From the NCBI GenBank assembly GCA_964494475.1, contig CAZBRS010000016.1, positions 1 through 64,000 on the forward strand: a DNA stretch of 64,000 nt, in the 5' to 3' direction. This DNA comes from CAZBRS01 sp964494475. GTDB lineage: Bacteria > Myxococcota_A > UBA9042 > CAZBRS01. This document shows positions 36,376-43,827 of this stretch, in pieces; the first letter of the stretch is position 1; each line of letters opens with the position of its first letter. The position numbers and the translations under genes are program-made. The notes under the pieces were generated by a model. The model did not search any database, was not told where the DNA came from, and saw only the letters and a list, made by a program, of their open reading frames with translations.

Positions 36376-37242
36376 TCAGCGGTTGGGATCGCCCAGACAT
36401 TTCTCGAACGTGTCGATCAGGGGATCGTACGTGCCGTCTTCCTTCACCTGGACGCACACGACGGGCAGCGTGCGGTCGGTGGTGCAGCCGTCGGTCTCGA
36501 GCGCGCCGCCCGCGCCGTAGACCTGCAGGCAGTCCATGTTCTGGCAGGCACGCCAGCCCCAGCCGAACGACGAGTGGTAGACCTTGTAGTGCTTGCCGTT
36601 CCAGTCGAACGCCAGGCTGTCGTTGTGGTGCCCGCCGCCGTAGTCGTACGCGGGCTTGTCGACCGCGACCACCTTGGCGCCGTCAGAGAACCACGCACCG
36701 CCCGGCGTGTAGGTGGGCGTGGCGCCCATGGTGACGAAGCAGCCGGTGGGCGTGGCCTGCGCGTAGACCCAGCCCTGCTGGCCGCCATCGTCGAAGGTGC
36801 AGATCCAATCGGTGTCGAGCTCGTGCATCTCGACGTCGCCCATCATGCCACCCTCGCACGTGTAGTCGTGCCACTGGGGCACGCGCACGTCGAAGCCGAA
36901 GTCGACCACCTCGCCGCCCTGGTCCTCGGGGCCGACGTCGGGTACGTCGGGCGCTGGCTCCACCGTGTCGGGCGCTGGCTCCACCGTGTCGGGTGCCGGC
37001 TCCACCGTGTCGGGTGCCGGCTCCACCGTGTCGGGTGCCGGCTCCACCGTGTCGGGTGCCGGCTCCACCGGCTCGGCGGCGTCGGGAACCAAGGCATCGA
37101 CCGGCACATCGACCGACCCATCGACCGGCACGTCGACCGCGTCGACCGGCCCGGCGTCGCCCCGACCCGAGTCGGCCTCGCAGGCCACGATACCGCTCAC
37201 GGCGACCAGCAGCAACAGCAGCGACGAGCCTGGCGTTCGCAT
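36376..37242 (-). CDS. Lipoprotein with VEPAPDT tandem repeats, paralogue of the protein at 39873
   Basis: A 288-residue lipoprotein: signal ending IVAC (Cys21), an Asp/Val/Pro linker, then tandem seven-residue units VEPAPDT (encoded by the 21-base repeat at 36946-37071), then a globular domain. That domain shares with the protein at 39873-40583 the blocks DTDWICTF, HHNDS, KHYKVYHSS, NMDCLQVYG and RTLPVVC. Conserved His, Trp and Cys suggest a small disulfide-bonded binding domain. I do not recognise the family. ATG 37242 follows GGAGAGG. It is divergent from the dikinase-like gene, while its paralogue is on the other side of that gene. Confidence 0.82.
   Translation of the reverse strand: MRTPGSSLLLLLVAVSGIVACEADSGRGDAGPVDAVDVPVDGSVDVPVDALVPDAAEPVEPAPDTVEPAPDTVEPAPDTVEPAPDTVEPAPDTVEPAPDVPDVGPEDQGGEVVDFGFDVRVPQWHDYTCEGGMMGDVEMHELDTDWICTFDDGGQQGWVYAQATPTGCFVTMGATPTYTPGGAWFSDGAKVVAVDKPAYDYGGGHHNDSLAFDWNGKHYKVYHSSFGWGWRACQNMDCLQVYGAGGALETDGCTTDRTLPVVCVQVKEDGTYDPLIDTFEKCLGDPNR
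36946..37071 (-). repeat. Six tandem 21-base units encoding VEPAPDT
   Basis: Six adjacent units begin at 36946, 36967, 36988, 37009, 37030 and 37051. The last four are nearly identical; the first two differ by two substitutions (ggcgctgg versus ggtgccgg). They encode a rigid Pro-rich spacer. Such an array is prone to copy-number change by replication slippage. Confidence 0.9.
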
Positions 37243-37367
37243 GGGACCTCTCCGTTCGGCGCGGGGAACACGACGCCAGCATACCGGATTCCGCGAAAAG
37301 GGGAACGGGTGGCGCGCGGCCCGCGAACGCGCTAGAGTGACCCCACCGGAACCACCCTCGGGGCATC

Positions 37368-39863
37368 ATGCGAGCGAGGACCCTGACCGTGCTCGGGCTC
37401 TTCCTGGCCGCGTGCGCGGGCGACGGGCACGAGCCGCCGGCGGGCACGGGCTTCAGCGTGCACCTCTCGGGCGCCGAGGGGCTCGCGCGGGTGGCGTGCG
37501 TGGTGACGCTCCAGGCCGACGCCGACGGGGCGGGCGGCGGTACGCGCACGACCGTACAGGACGTGGGCGACGACGCCGTGCTGACGTGCTCGACGCCCGA
37601 CGACACCACCCTCGACCCGGGCGGCCCGACGACGGCGTGGTTGACGGTGAAGGCCCCGGGCTACGCCTGGGAGACCCGCGAGGTCACGCCCGCCGACCTG
37701 CCCTTCGAGGGCGACCTGCGCCGGCTCGACTGGCCCCTCACCGCCCTGCCCGCTCCCGAGGCCACGGTCGACTACGCCACCGGCTTCGCCTGGAGTGCCA
37801 CCGACCCGGAGGGCACGGCCGCCCTCGAGGCCTTCACGGCCCTGGCGGTGTCCATGGCCACCGAGCTCGGGCCCGCCCAGGTCGTGAAGTTCAACATCCT
37901 CGACCTCGCGACCACCCCGCGCGTCTACCTGCAGGCGACGAAGCGCCACCCCCTGCACTACCCCTTCGCCCACGACGTGCTGGGCGTGAAACAGACGCAG
38001 AACGAGTACTACACCGCGATGTACAAGGGGCTCAATCGCCAGGGCCTGGCCGGCACGCTGGTGCGCTACCCCGAGCTCGCCACGCACGTCGAGGACAGCG
38101 ATCAGGCCCTCACCGCGCCCGTGGTGCTCGAGTTCTTCCCCAACGACGATCTCACCCCCGACCAGGCCGTGCTGGCGGCGCGCCTGCTCTCGGAGCGCCT
38201 GCCCTTCCTGGCCCTCGACGGGCCGACCGCGCGCCTCGTGTACCTGCCCGCGGGGGAGGTGCAGGAGGGCCAGGCGACCGAGGCCGCCTTCACGTTCGCG
38301 CGCGCCGGCACCGCGTGGGCGCGGCGCGCCGACCTCTATGGCAACAGCACCCTGCAGATCCTGAACCCGGGGCTGGCCTACGGCACGCTCCAGCGCCTGT
38401 CGCCCGAAGACCTCGAGACCACCGTGGTGTCGTACCAGGACCTCCTGCTGCTCACGCGCCTGCCCCTCGAACTGCCGCTGGTCGGCGGAACGATCACCGA
38501 GGAGCGCCAGACCCCGCTGGCCCACGTGAACCTGGCCGCCCGCACGCGCGGCACGCCGAACCTCTCGCTGCTCGGGGCCACGTCCGATCCTCGCGTGGCG
38601 CCCTTCCTCGGCAAGCTGGTGCGCTTCGAGGTGAAGGACGGCGGCTTCACGCTGGCCGAGACCACCCTGGCCGAGGCCGAGGCGTTCTGGGCCGCGCGCG
38701 TGCCCACTCCGTTCACGCCAGTGGCCGATCTCGAGTTCACCGATCTGGCCTCGTTCGCCGAGCTCGGCTTCCCCGACGCGCCGCGCGTGGGCGCCAAGGC
38801 CGCGAACCTCGCCGAGCTGTGGCACCTGCTCGAGGCCAACGCCGACGTGGCCCTCGAGATGTCGAAGCCGGCCCGGCCCGCGGGCACCTCGCCGCCCAAG
38901 GCCCGTTCGCCGCGCGGCTTCGGCGTGCCCTTTCGCCACTACGAAGACTTCTTCTCGACCACCCCGGTCAGCGCCGCGGCCTGCTCCGCCGCCGAGGCCG
39001 ACTGCGTCGACGAGGGGCGCGCGACCGCCCTGTGCGCCGAGGTGGCAGCGCTCTGCGGGGCCGGCCCCGCGGGCGAGACGCTGAAGGCCGAGGTCACGCG
39101 CCTGCTGGCCGACGACGGCTTCCGCTCGCGCTCCGACCTGCGCGAGGCCGCCCTCGACCAGGTGCGCCACGTCATGCGCAACAGCCCGGTCTCGCCGGCC
39201 TTCGCCGACGGGCTCACCGCCCGCGTCACCGAGGTCTTCGGCGACGCCAGGGTGCGCCTGCGCTCGTCGACCAACTCCGAGGACCTCGACGGCTTCACGG
39301 GCGCCGGGCTCTACGAGTCGACCTCGGCCGAGGCCACCGGCCCCGACGCCGCGGCCGATCGCATCCGGCGCATCTGGGCCTCGATCTGGAGCTGGCGCGC
39401 GTTCGAGGAGCGCGCCTGGTGGGGCGTGGACCACCTGGCCGTGCGCATGGGCGTGGCCGTGACCGAGTCGTTCCCCGACGAGGCCGCCAACGGCGTGCTG
39501 ATCACCGAGAACATCGTCGACCCCACGGTGGCCGGCATGTACGTGAACGTGCAGAAGGGCGAGGTGGCGGTGACGAACCCCACCGACGGCGCGCTGCCCG
39601 AGATCTTCAGCATCGTACCCGGCCCCGAGGGCCTGCAGGTCGCGCGCGTACGCTACTCCAGCCTGTCGCCCGACGAGCCGCTGCTCGGCCTGCTCGAGGT
39701 CTGGGGCCTCTACCTGGCCGCCGACCAGGTGCTCGAGCACTTCGCGCCGCTCTACGGCAAGAACCCCGTGGGCTTCCCCCTCGACCTCGAGTTCAAGCTG
39801 CACGGCCCCGAGAGGGCGCTGTTCCTCAAGCAGGTGCGGCCCTATTCGACCACCACGTGGTAG
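37368..39863 (+). CDS. Exported dikinase-like lipoprotein (phosphohistidine plus PEP/pyruvate-binding domains), copy 1
   Basis: An 831-residue lipoprotein (signal ending LAAC, Cys16). The middle holds PLAHVNLAARTRGTPN, a match to the phosphohistidine swivel motif, with His386 as the probable phospho-carrier. The C-terminal half is an ATP-grasp PPDK_N domain: GAKAANLAEL (475-484), RSSTNSEDLDGF (632-643), then IWASIWSWRAFEERAW and FLKQVRPY. The order His domain then ATP-binding domain is that of plant glucan water dikinase and not of PEP synthase. The unusual point is the lipoprotein signal, because ATP is scarce outside the cytoplasm. Paralogue at 61830-63905. Followed ten bases later by a small lipoprotein gene, probably in one operon. 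Confidence 0.85.
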   Translation: MRARTLTVLGLFLAACAGDGHEPPAGTGFSVHLSGAEGLARVACVVTLQADADGAGGGTRTTVQDVGDDAVLTCSTPDDTTLDPGGPTTAWLTVKAPGYAWETREVTPADLPFEGDLRRLDWPLTALPAPEATVDYATGFAWSATDPEGTAALEAFTALAVSMATELGPAQVVKFNILDLATTPRVYLQATKRHPLHYPFAHDVLGVKQTQNEYYTAMYKGLNRQGLAGTLVRYPELATHVEDSDQALTAPVVLEFFPNDDLTPDQAVLAARLLSERLPFLALDGPTARLVYLPAGEVQEGQATEAAFTFARAGTAWARRADLYGNSTLQILNPGLAYGTLQRLSPEDLETTVVSYQDLLLLTRLPLELPLVGGTITEERQTPLAHVNLAARTRGTPNLSLLGATSDPRVAPFLGKLVRFEVKDGGFTLAETTLAEAEAFWAARVPTPFTPVADLEFTDLASFAELGFPDAPRVGAKAANLAELWHLLEANADVALEMSKPARPAGTSPPKARSPRGFGVPFRHYEDFFSTTPVSAAACSAAEADCVDEGRATALCAEVAALCGAGPAGETLKAEVTRLLADDGFRSRSDLREAALDQVRHVMRNSPVSPAFADGLTARVTEVFGDARVRLRSSTNSEDLDGFTGAGLYESTSAEATGPDAAADRIRRIWASIWSWRAFEERAWWGVDHLAVRMGVAVTESFPDEAANGVLITENIVDPTVAGMYVNVQKGEVAVTNPTDGALPEIFSIVPGPEGLQVARVRYSSLSPDEPLLGLLEVWGLYLAADQVLEHFAPLYGKNPVGFPLDLEFKLHGPERALFLKQVRPYSTTTW

Positions 39864-39872
39864 GAGGAGATC

Positions 39873-40583
39873 ATGAAGCTCGGGATGACGCTGGCACTTT
39901 CTTTCGTGTTCTTGCCCCTGGCTGCGTGCGGAGGCTCGGACGGCGGCGAGGCCGACGTGACCCCCACCGACACGGTCGACGCCCTCGACACCGTCGACGT
40001 GACGCCCGACGTGCCCACCGACCCCGGCCAGGCTGACACCGAGGTCATCGACAACCCGTGGGGCTTCCCCATCCGGCTGCCGCAAACGCACCCCTTCGAA
40101 TACGAGCCGGCCTGGGGCGGCACCGAGATCCTCGACGCCCTCGACGCCGACTGGCTGTGCACCTTCTCCCACGCTGGCGTGTCGGGAGTCGTGTACCTGC
40201 AGACCACGCCCGTGCGCGTCGAGTCGATGGGCCTGAGCACGAACCCCGTCTTCGAAGGCGGGGGCGCCTGGATGGCCGTCGACGGGAGCCTGGCCGAGGT
40301 CCAGAACCCCGCCTACGATTGGGGCGGCAACCACCACAACGAGTACCTGGAGTTCGACTTCGGCGGTCGACACTACAAGGTCTGGCACTCGTCCATCGGT
40401 CCCGGCTTCCGCGTGTGCCACACCCCCGACTGCCTGCAGGTCTACGACCTGGAGGGAACCCTGACCGAGGACGGCTGCGAGCCCACGCGCACCCTGCCCG
40501 TCACCTGCTCGGCCATCCAGGCCGACGGCACCTGGGAGCCCCTGGTCGACACGTTCGCGCCTTGCCCGGGGGAGATTCAATAG
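39873..40583 (+). CDS. Small lipoprotein, paralogue of the protein at 36376
   Basis: A 236-residue lipoprotein: signal ending LAAC (Cys19), Asp/Thr/Val linker, then a domain sharing DADWLCTF, HHNEY, RHYKVWHSS, TPDCLQVYD and RTLPVTC with the protein encoded at 36376-37242. ATG 39873 follows an ideal GGAGGAGATC, ten bases after the dikinase-like stop, so the two are co-transcribed. Function unknown; co-occurrence of the same family on both sides of the dikinase-like gene suggests a partnership, for example a shared substrate-binding protein. Confidence 0.85.
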   Translation: MKLGMTLALSFVFLPLAACGGSDGGEADVTPTDTVDALDTVDVTPDVPTDPGQADTEVIDNPWGFPIRLPQTHPFEYEPAWGGTEILDALDADWLCTFSHAGVSGVVYLQTTPVRVESMGLSTNPVFEGGGAWMAVDGSLAEVQNPAYDWGGNHHNEYLEFDFGGRHYKVWHSSIGPGFRVCHTPDCLQVYDLEGTLTEDGCEPTRTLPVTCSAIQADGTWEPLVDTFAPCPGEIQ

Positions 40584-40628
40584 GTCCCGGGGGTGCTCCC
40601 ATGGCCAGGCCGCGGACGTTCTCGGTCA

Positions 40629-40652
40629 AACCGTACAGTTAACTGTACGGTT
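40629..40652. promoter_or_regulatory. Perfect 24-base palindrome in a convergent intergenic region
   Basis: The half-site AACCGTACAGTT is followed immediately by its exact reverse complement, centred on GTTAAC. No gene starts nearby: the flanking genes converge. A related imperfect copy lies 11 bases downstream. Reads as an operator, an unusual terminator or a cruciform. Confidence 0.6.
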
Positions 40653-40662
40653 CAGGCAGAAG

Positions 40663-40684
40663 ACCGAACAGCGCGCTGTACGGT
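40663..40684. promoter_or_regulatory. Second, imperfect copy of the ACCGTACAG-N4-CTGTACGGT palindrome
   Basis: 22 bases, ACCGAACAG-CGCG-CTGTACGGT, with one mismatched pair. Shares both half-sites with the perfect palindrome at 40629-40652, so the two define a repeated motif ACCGTACAG-N4-CTGTACGGT. A further weak dyad follows at about 40692-40738. Confidence 0.55.
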
Positions 40685-40763
40685 CGAACTGGGCCGACGT
40701 CAACGATGACGGCGGCCGCATCGACGTTCGTTGTCGGAGAGTCAAATCCGTAGGCCCTGGTCC

Positions 40764-41126
40764 CTACCCCCGCACGAAGTGCGGCAACTCTCCCGGAATC
40801 TCGATCGACACCTCGATCAACCCCGCGATCTTCCCGTCCTGGACCCAGGGCGCCTGGTGGATGAGCTTCTTCACGCCCTTCTTCTCGATGGTGTAGGTGT
40901 TCGACGCGCCCGTCTCGAGCAGGCGCCGGATGATCGCCCGCGAGCGCTCGTTGTGGCAGGCCATCAGGTCGGTGCCCACCAGGTCGCGGCCGCCCTGGGC
41001 CTCGAAGGTGCGGGCGGCCTTGTCGTTCAGGTACAGGAGGGTGCCGTCGGCGTCCGTGACGGTGAGGGCCCCGGGGAAGCCGGAGACCCAGGCGGGCAGA
41101 TCGGGGAAGCGTTCGGCCGTGGTCAT
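40764..41126 (-). CDS. Small PAS-domain protein
   Basis: A 120-residue single-domain PAS protein: GALTVTDADGTLLYLNDKAA, then LVGTDLMACHNERSR and a beta-hairpin KKGVKKLIHQAPW, and a C-terminal KIAGLIEVSIEIP. No output domain is attached, so it would act as a free sensor or adaptor binding a small ligand or a partner. ATG 41126 follows GAGGAGA and overlaps the stop of the nucleotidyltransferase gene (ATGA), so both are translated from one message. It is the last gene before the palindrome-rich convergent region. Confidence 0.83.
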   Translation of the reverse strand: MTTAERFPDLPAWVSGFPGALTVTDADGTLLYLNDKAARTFEAQGGRDLVGTDLMACHNERSRAIIRRLLETGASNTYTIEKKGVKKLIHQAPWVQDGKIAGLIEVSIEIPGELPHFVRG

Positions 41127-42178
41127 GTCGATTCTCCTCGCGCAATGGCGGCGGCGCGCGGGTCGCTGGCGTCGAGCAGCCGCAGCGCCTGGTTCAAGCG
41201 CTTCGTGGCCCCGGGCACGTGCGCGACCGCTTCGCGCGCGGGTGCCAGGCTCCCCGGGGCGACCGCCTCCAGCGCCTTCAGGAGCTCGGCGGCCTGCTTG
41301 CGATCCTTCTGCGCCTTGATCGCGAAGGCCGGCCCCCGCTCGCTCGCGACGATCAGCTTGTGAAGGGCGAACCGGGCAGGATCGGGCAGCGGCACGGGGA
41401 TGGCACGTCGACCGATCAGCAGCCCGCGGGCCGGGGTGCCGCCCAGCAGGTAGTCGAGAAAGCGCAGGGGCGCCGCGGCGAGGTTCAGGTCGGGGAAGAA
41501 GACCGGGGCCGTCGCCCCGCGGCGTTGCACCGTCACGAAGTCGAGCTTGACCTGCGTGCGCCGGCTGAGGACGGACGTGGACGGCTGACGCGGGTCGAGG
41601 CCCGGTACGGGCGCGTAGCTCTGGTCGAGCTTCTTCAACTCCTCGGGTACGTCGATCGCGAGCTCCCGGTCGAAGGGAATCGCCAGCGCCACCGAGTCGG
41701 CGCGCCCGAGGTCGAGATCGAGGGTCGCGGTGGTGGCCTGCTCCCACCGGACGCCCAGCATGTTCCCCAGGGCGACGAACGCGTGGGAGCCGACCACGAA
41801 CACGCCCTTGCGAAACAACCCCGCAGCGGCCAGGTGCTCGAAGACGCGCGCGTGGGCGGGTTGGTGGGCCATGCCACCGGCCGCGACGAAAGCGCGCGCC
41901 GCCGCGTCCAGCGCCGTTCGCGTCTCGCGGGACTCGGCCCGCACCTCCTCGAGGCGCGCCACCAACGCGCGCGTCGGCTGGTCGTCGGGGCCCAGGTAGA
42001 TGGACTGCGGGCTCGACGCCGCGACCCGGCCGGTCCAGTACCAGTAGGCACGGCCCTTGACGTCGCGCTTCGCCGGCTTTCCGGACGCCGCGGGTCCGAG
42101 CGTGGTCGCCAGGTCGGCGAACGCCAGCTCCTGCAACTGCGAGTACAGGGTCGTGATGAGCGGGCTCTGCACGTCCAT
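41123..42178 (-). CDS. GSU2403-family nucleotidyltransferase-fold protein
   Basis: A 351-residue protein. The region VGSHAFVALGNMLG (129-142) followed by TLDLDLG (152-158) fits the nucleotidyltransferase GS...DxD active site. The N-terminal half (1-110) is helical. Similar proteins are annotated as GSU2403-type nucleotidyltransferase-fold proteins, distantly related to the AbiEii toxin group; the substrate is unknown. ATG 42178 lies just downstream of a perfect dyad (42181-42214) that would place a repressor over the promoter, so the operon with the PAS gene is probably tightly regulated. A toxin-like or signalling role is possible but unsupported by more than context. Confidence 0.75.
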   Translation of the reverse strand: MDVQSPLITTLYSQLQELAFADLATTLGPAASGKPAKRDVKGRAYWYWTGRVAASSPQSIYLGPDDQPTRALVARLEEVRAESRETRTALDAAARAFVAAGGMAHQPAHARVFEHLAAAGLFRKGVFVVGSHAFVALGNMLGVRWEQATTATLDLDLGRADSVALAIPFDRELAIDVPEELKKLDQSYAPVPGLDPRQPSTSVLSRRTQVKLDFVTVQRRGATAPVFFPDLNLAAAPLRFLDYLLGGTPARGLLIGRRAIPVPLPDPARFALHKLIVASERGPAFAIKAQKDRKQAAELLKALEAVAPGSLAPAREAVAHVPGATKRLNQALRLLDASDPRAAAIARGEST

Positions 42179-42180
42179 TT

Positions 42181-42214
42181 GTTACGCTACAATATGGCCG
42201 TTTTGTAGCGTAAC
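42181..42214 (-). promoter_or_regulatory. Perfect 12-base inverted repeat (operator) at the start of the nucleotidyltransferase operon
   Basis: Arms GTTACGCTACAA and its exact complement are separated by a 10-base loop (42193-42202). The dyad ends two bases before the ATG at 42178, so a dimeric regulator binding it would block initiation. The spacing of the arms (22 bases centre to centre) fits a DNA-binding dimer on one face of the helix. Confidence 0.75.
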
Positions 42215-42256
42215 CGGAGCCCGTCGGCACGGCAACAGTGAAACGAGCAGGGGCTG

Positions 42257-43816
42257 TCACGGCACCGCGACGCTGCCCTCGCTCGCCAGGTTCTTCGAGG
42301 GCGCGTACAGGTAGCCGGTGCGCGCCAGGCCGGTCAGGCGGAAGGTGAAGATCTGGCCGGGCGCGGCCTTTCGAGGAGGCGCGGGCAGGAGGGCGAGGCC
42401 CGTGGGGCCGGTGGTGGCCTGGACGTCGGCCTTCACGAGCTCGCCGTCGAGGCGCCAGTCTCCGCGGACCCGGGCGTTCGCGAGCGCGGGCTCGACCGTC
42501 ACGCGGGCCGTGGCCTGGCGGTAGCCGCCCCCGAAGCTGACGAGCGTGAGCGCCAACTGGGAGGCGCGGAGGGCCGGCAGGGTCGTGAAGCCGCCGCGGG
42601 GGCTGACGGCGCGGCCTCCGTTCGGCCCCGTGGCCTCGACGCGCCACTGGTAGGCCGTGCCCCCCTCGAGCCCCGCCCAGGCCACGCTCAGCACCTGGCC
42701 GTGAGCGACCCCGGTGCGGCGGGCCACGCGCGCCCAGGGCGGCCCCAGGGGCACGTCGAGGCTGAAGGCGTTGGCGGGATCGGTGCGGTTCTGCTGCAGC
42801 CAGGGCGAGTAGGTCTCGACGTGCACGACCTCGTCGGCCGGCGCGAAGTGGTAGAGGCGCAGCCAGCCGTTGCCTCCGTTGGCCTCGGCCTGGTAGTCGG
42901 CCAGCACCTGGTGCACCACGCGCTCGCCGACCACGTCGCGCCGGTAGCCCGTGCCGGCCATGTGGCCGCAGAGCACCAGGCGCACGTTGGGCGAGGGCTC
43001 GACCAGGTCGGTCCAGATGGGCAGCGTGCTCGAGCACAGGCCCACGCTGCGGTTTCCCTGGGCGTTGAGGTAACCGTGGGTGGTGACGATGGCCAGGCGC
43101 TCGGGGTGCTGGGCCAGCACCTCGGCGCCCCAGGCGAGCACGTCGGCGCCGGGGCACCAGGCGAGGTGCAGGAACAGGAGGTCGACGTCCGCCGCCGAGA
43201 CCAGCTGGTAGCTGGAGTCGTTGGTGTCGCCGTGGTGGCCGCCGTACCAGGGCTCGGCCTCGTAGCGCGTGGTCGGGAAGGTCTGGTTGAACTCGGTCGT
43301 GGGCGTGTCGTGGTTGCCGGGCGCGAGGCCGTAGGGGATCACACCGTCGAGCAGGCCGAGGGCCGCGTCGGCGTTCGACCATTGCAGGGGATCGGTGGCC
43401 ACGTCGACCACGTCGCCCACGTGGCTGACGAACACGATGGGCAACCCCGCGTTCGCCGCCAGCCACGAGGTCTGGGCCACGAAGATGTCGGGGTAGGACT
43501 CGGCGTAGAACTGCGTGTCGGGCAGCACGGCCACCACGAACTCGCCCTCGGGGGGGCGCGGCCGCCCGAGGAAGGTCACCTCGAGGGGCCCTCCGTCCGG
43601 GTCGTTCACCTGCACCGTCAGCGTGACCGTGCCGCGCTGACCGGTGGCGGCGGGCGCGGGCGCGAGCGGCGTGATGACGGGGAGAGGCGCCGCGTCGTCG
43701 AGCGCGAAGCTGACCTCGGGCGCGGGGCCCCAGACCCGCCGCACCTCGGCGCGGACCGGCCCCGCGAGCGCGCAGAGCGCAACCACGGCGCCCGCGACGA
43801 CCACCCGCGCCTTCAT
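42257..43816 (-). CDS. Secreted metallophosphoesterase with C-terminal beta-sandwich
   Basis: A 519-residue protein with a signal peptide (about 1-23, cut after VRA). A calcineurin-type phosphoesterase domain carries PDTQFY (99-104), GDVVD (134-138), GNHD (167-170), TTHGY and CGHMAG; all usual metal-binding His, Asp and Asn are present. An N-terminal Ig-like segment (about 45-85) and a C-terminal fibronectin-type stretch (about 355-520) flank it. Last gene of the six-gene DUF4956 operon, 11 bases after CotH. Its likely role is to hydrolyse phosphoester or phosphoanhydride groups outside the cell. Confidence 0.85.
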   Translation of the reverse strand: MKARVVVAGAVVALCALAGPVRAEVRRVWGPAPEVSFALDDAAPLPVITPLAPAPAATGQRGTVTLTVQVNDPDGGPLEVTFLGRPRPPEGEFVVAVLPDTQFYAESYPDIFVAQTSWLAANAGLPIVFVSHVGDVVDVATDPLQWSNADAALGLLDGVIPYGLAPGNHDTPTTEFNQTFPTTRYEAEPWYGGHHGDTNDSSYQLVSAADVDLLFLHLAWCPGADVLAWGAEVLAQHPERLAIVTTHGYLNAQGNRSVGLCSSTLPIWTDLVEPSPNVRLVLCGHMAGTGYRRDVVGERVVHQVLADYQAEANGGNGWLRLYHFAPADEVVHVETYSPWLQQNRTDPANAFSLDVPLGPPWARVARRTGVAHGQVLSVAWAGLEGGTAYQWRVEATGPNGGRAVSPRGGFTTLPALRASQLALTLVSFGGGYRQATARVTVEPALANARVRGDWRLDGELVKADVQATTGPTGLALLPAPPRKAAPGQIFTFRLTGLARTGYLYAPSKNLASEGSVAVP

Positions 43817-43827
43817 GGGCGGGGCTC

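Noticed and set aside
37332..40580. Minus-strand frame of 1082 codons
   Set aside because: Antisense to the dikinase-like gene and its neighbour, which have real domain motifs; the product shows no recognisable domain.
40600..40641. A 13-codon reading frame ending inside the palindrome
   Set aside because: No ribosome-binding site, no similarity, and its end is the palindrome itself.
40629..40684. Palindromes as a Rho-independent terminator
   Set aside because: No loop and no following run of T, and the second copy shares the half-sites, so a binding-site reading fits better, though termination is not excluded.
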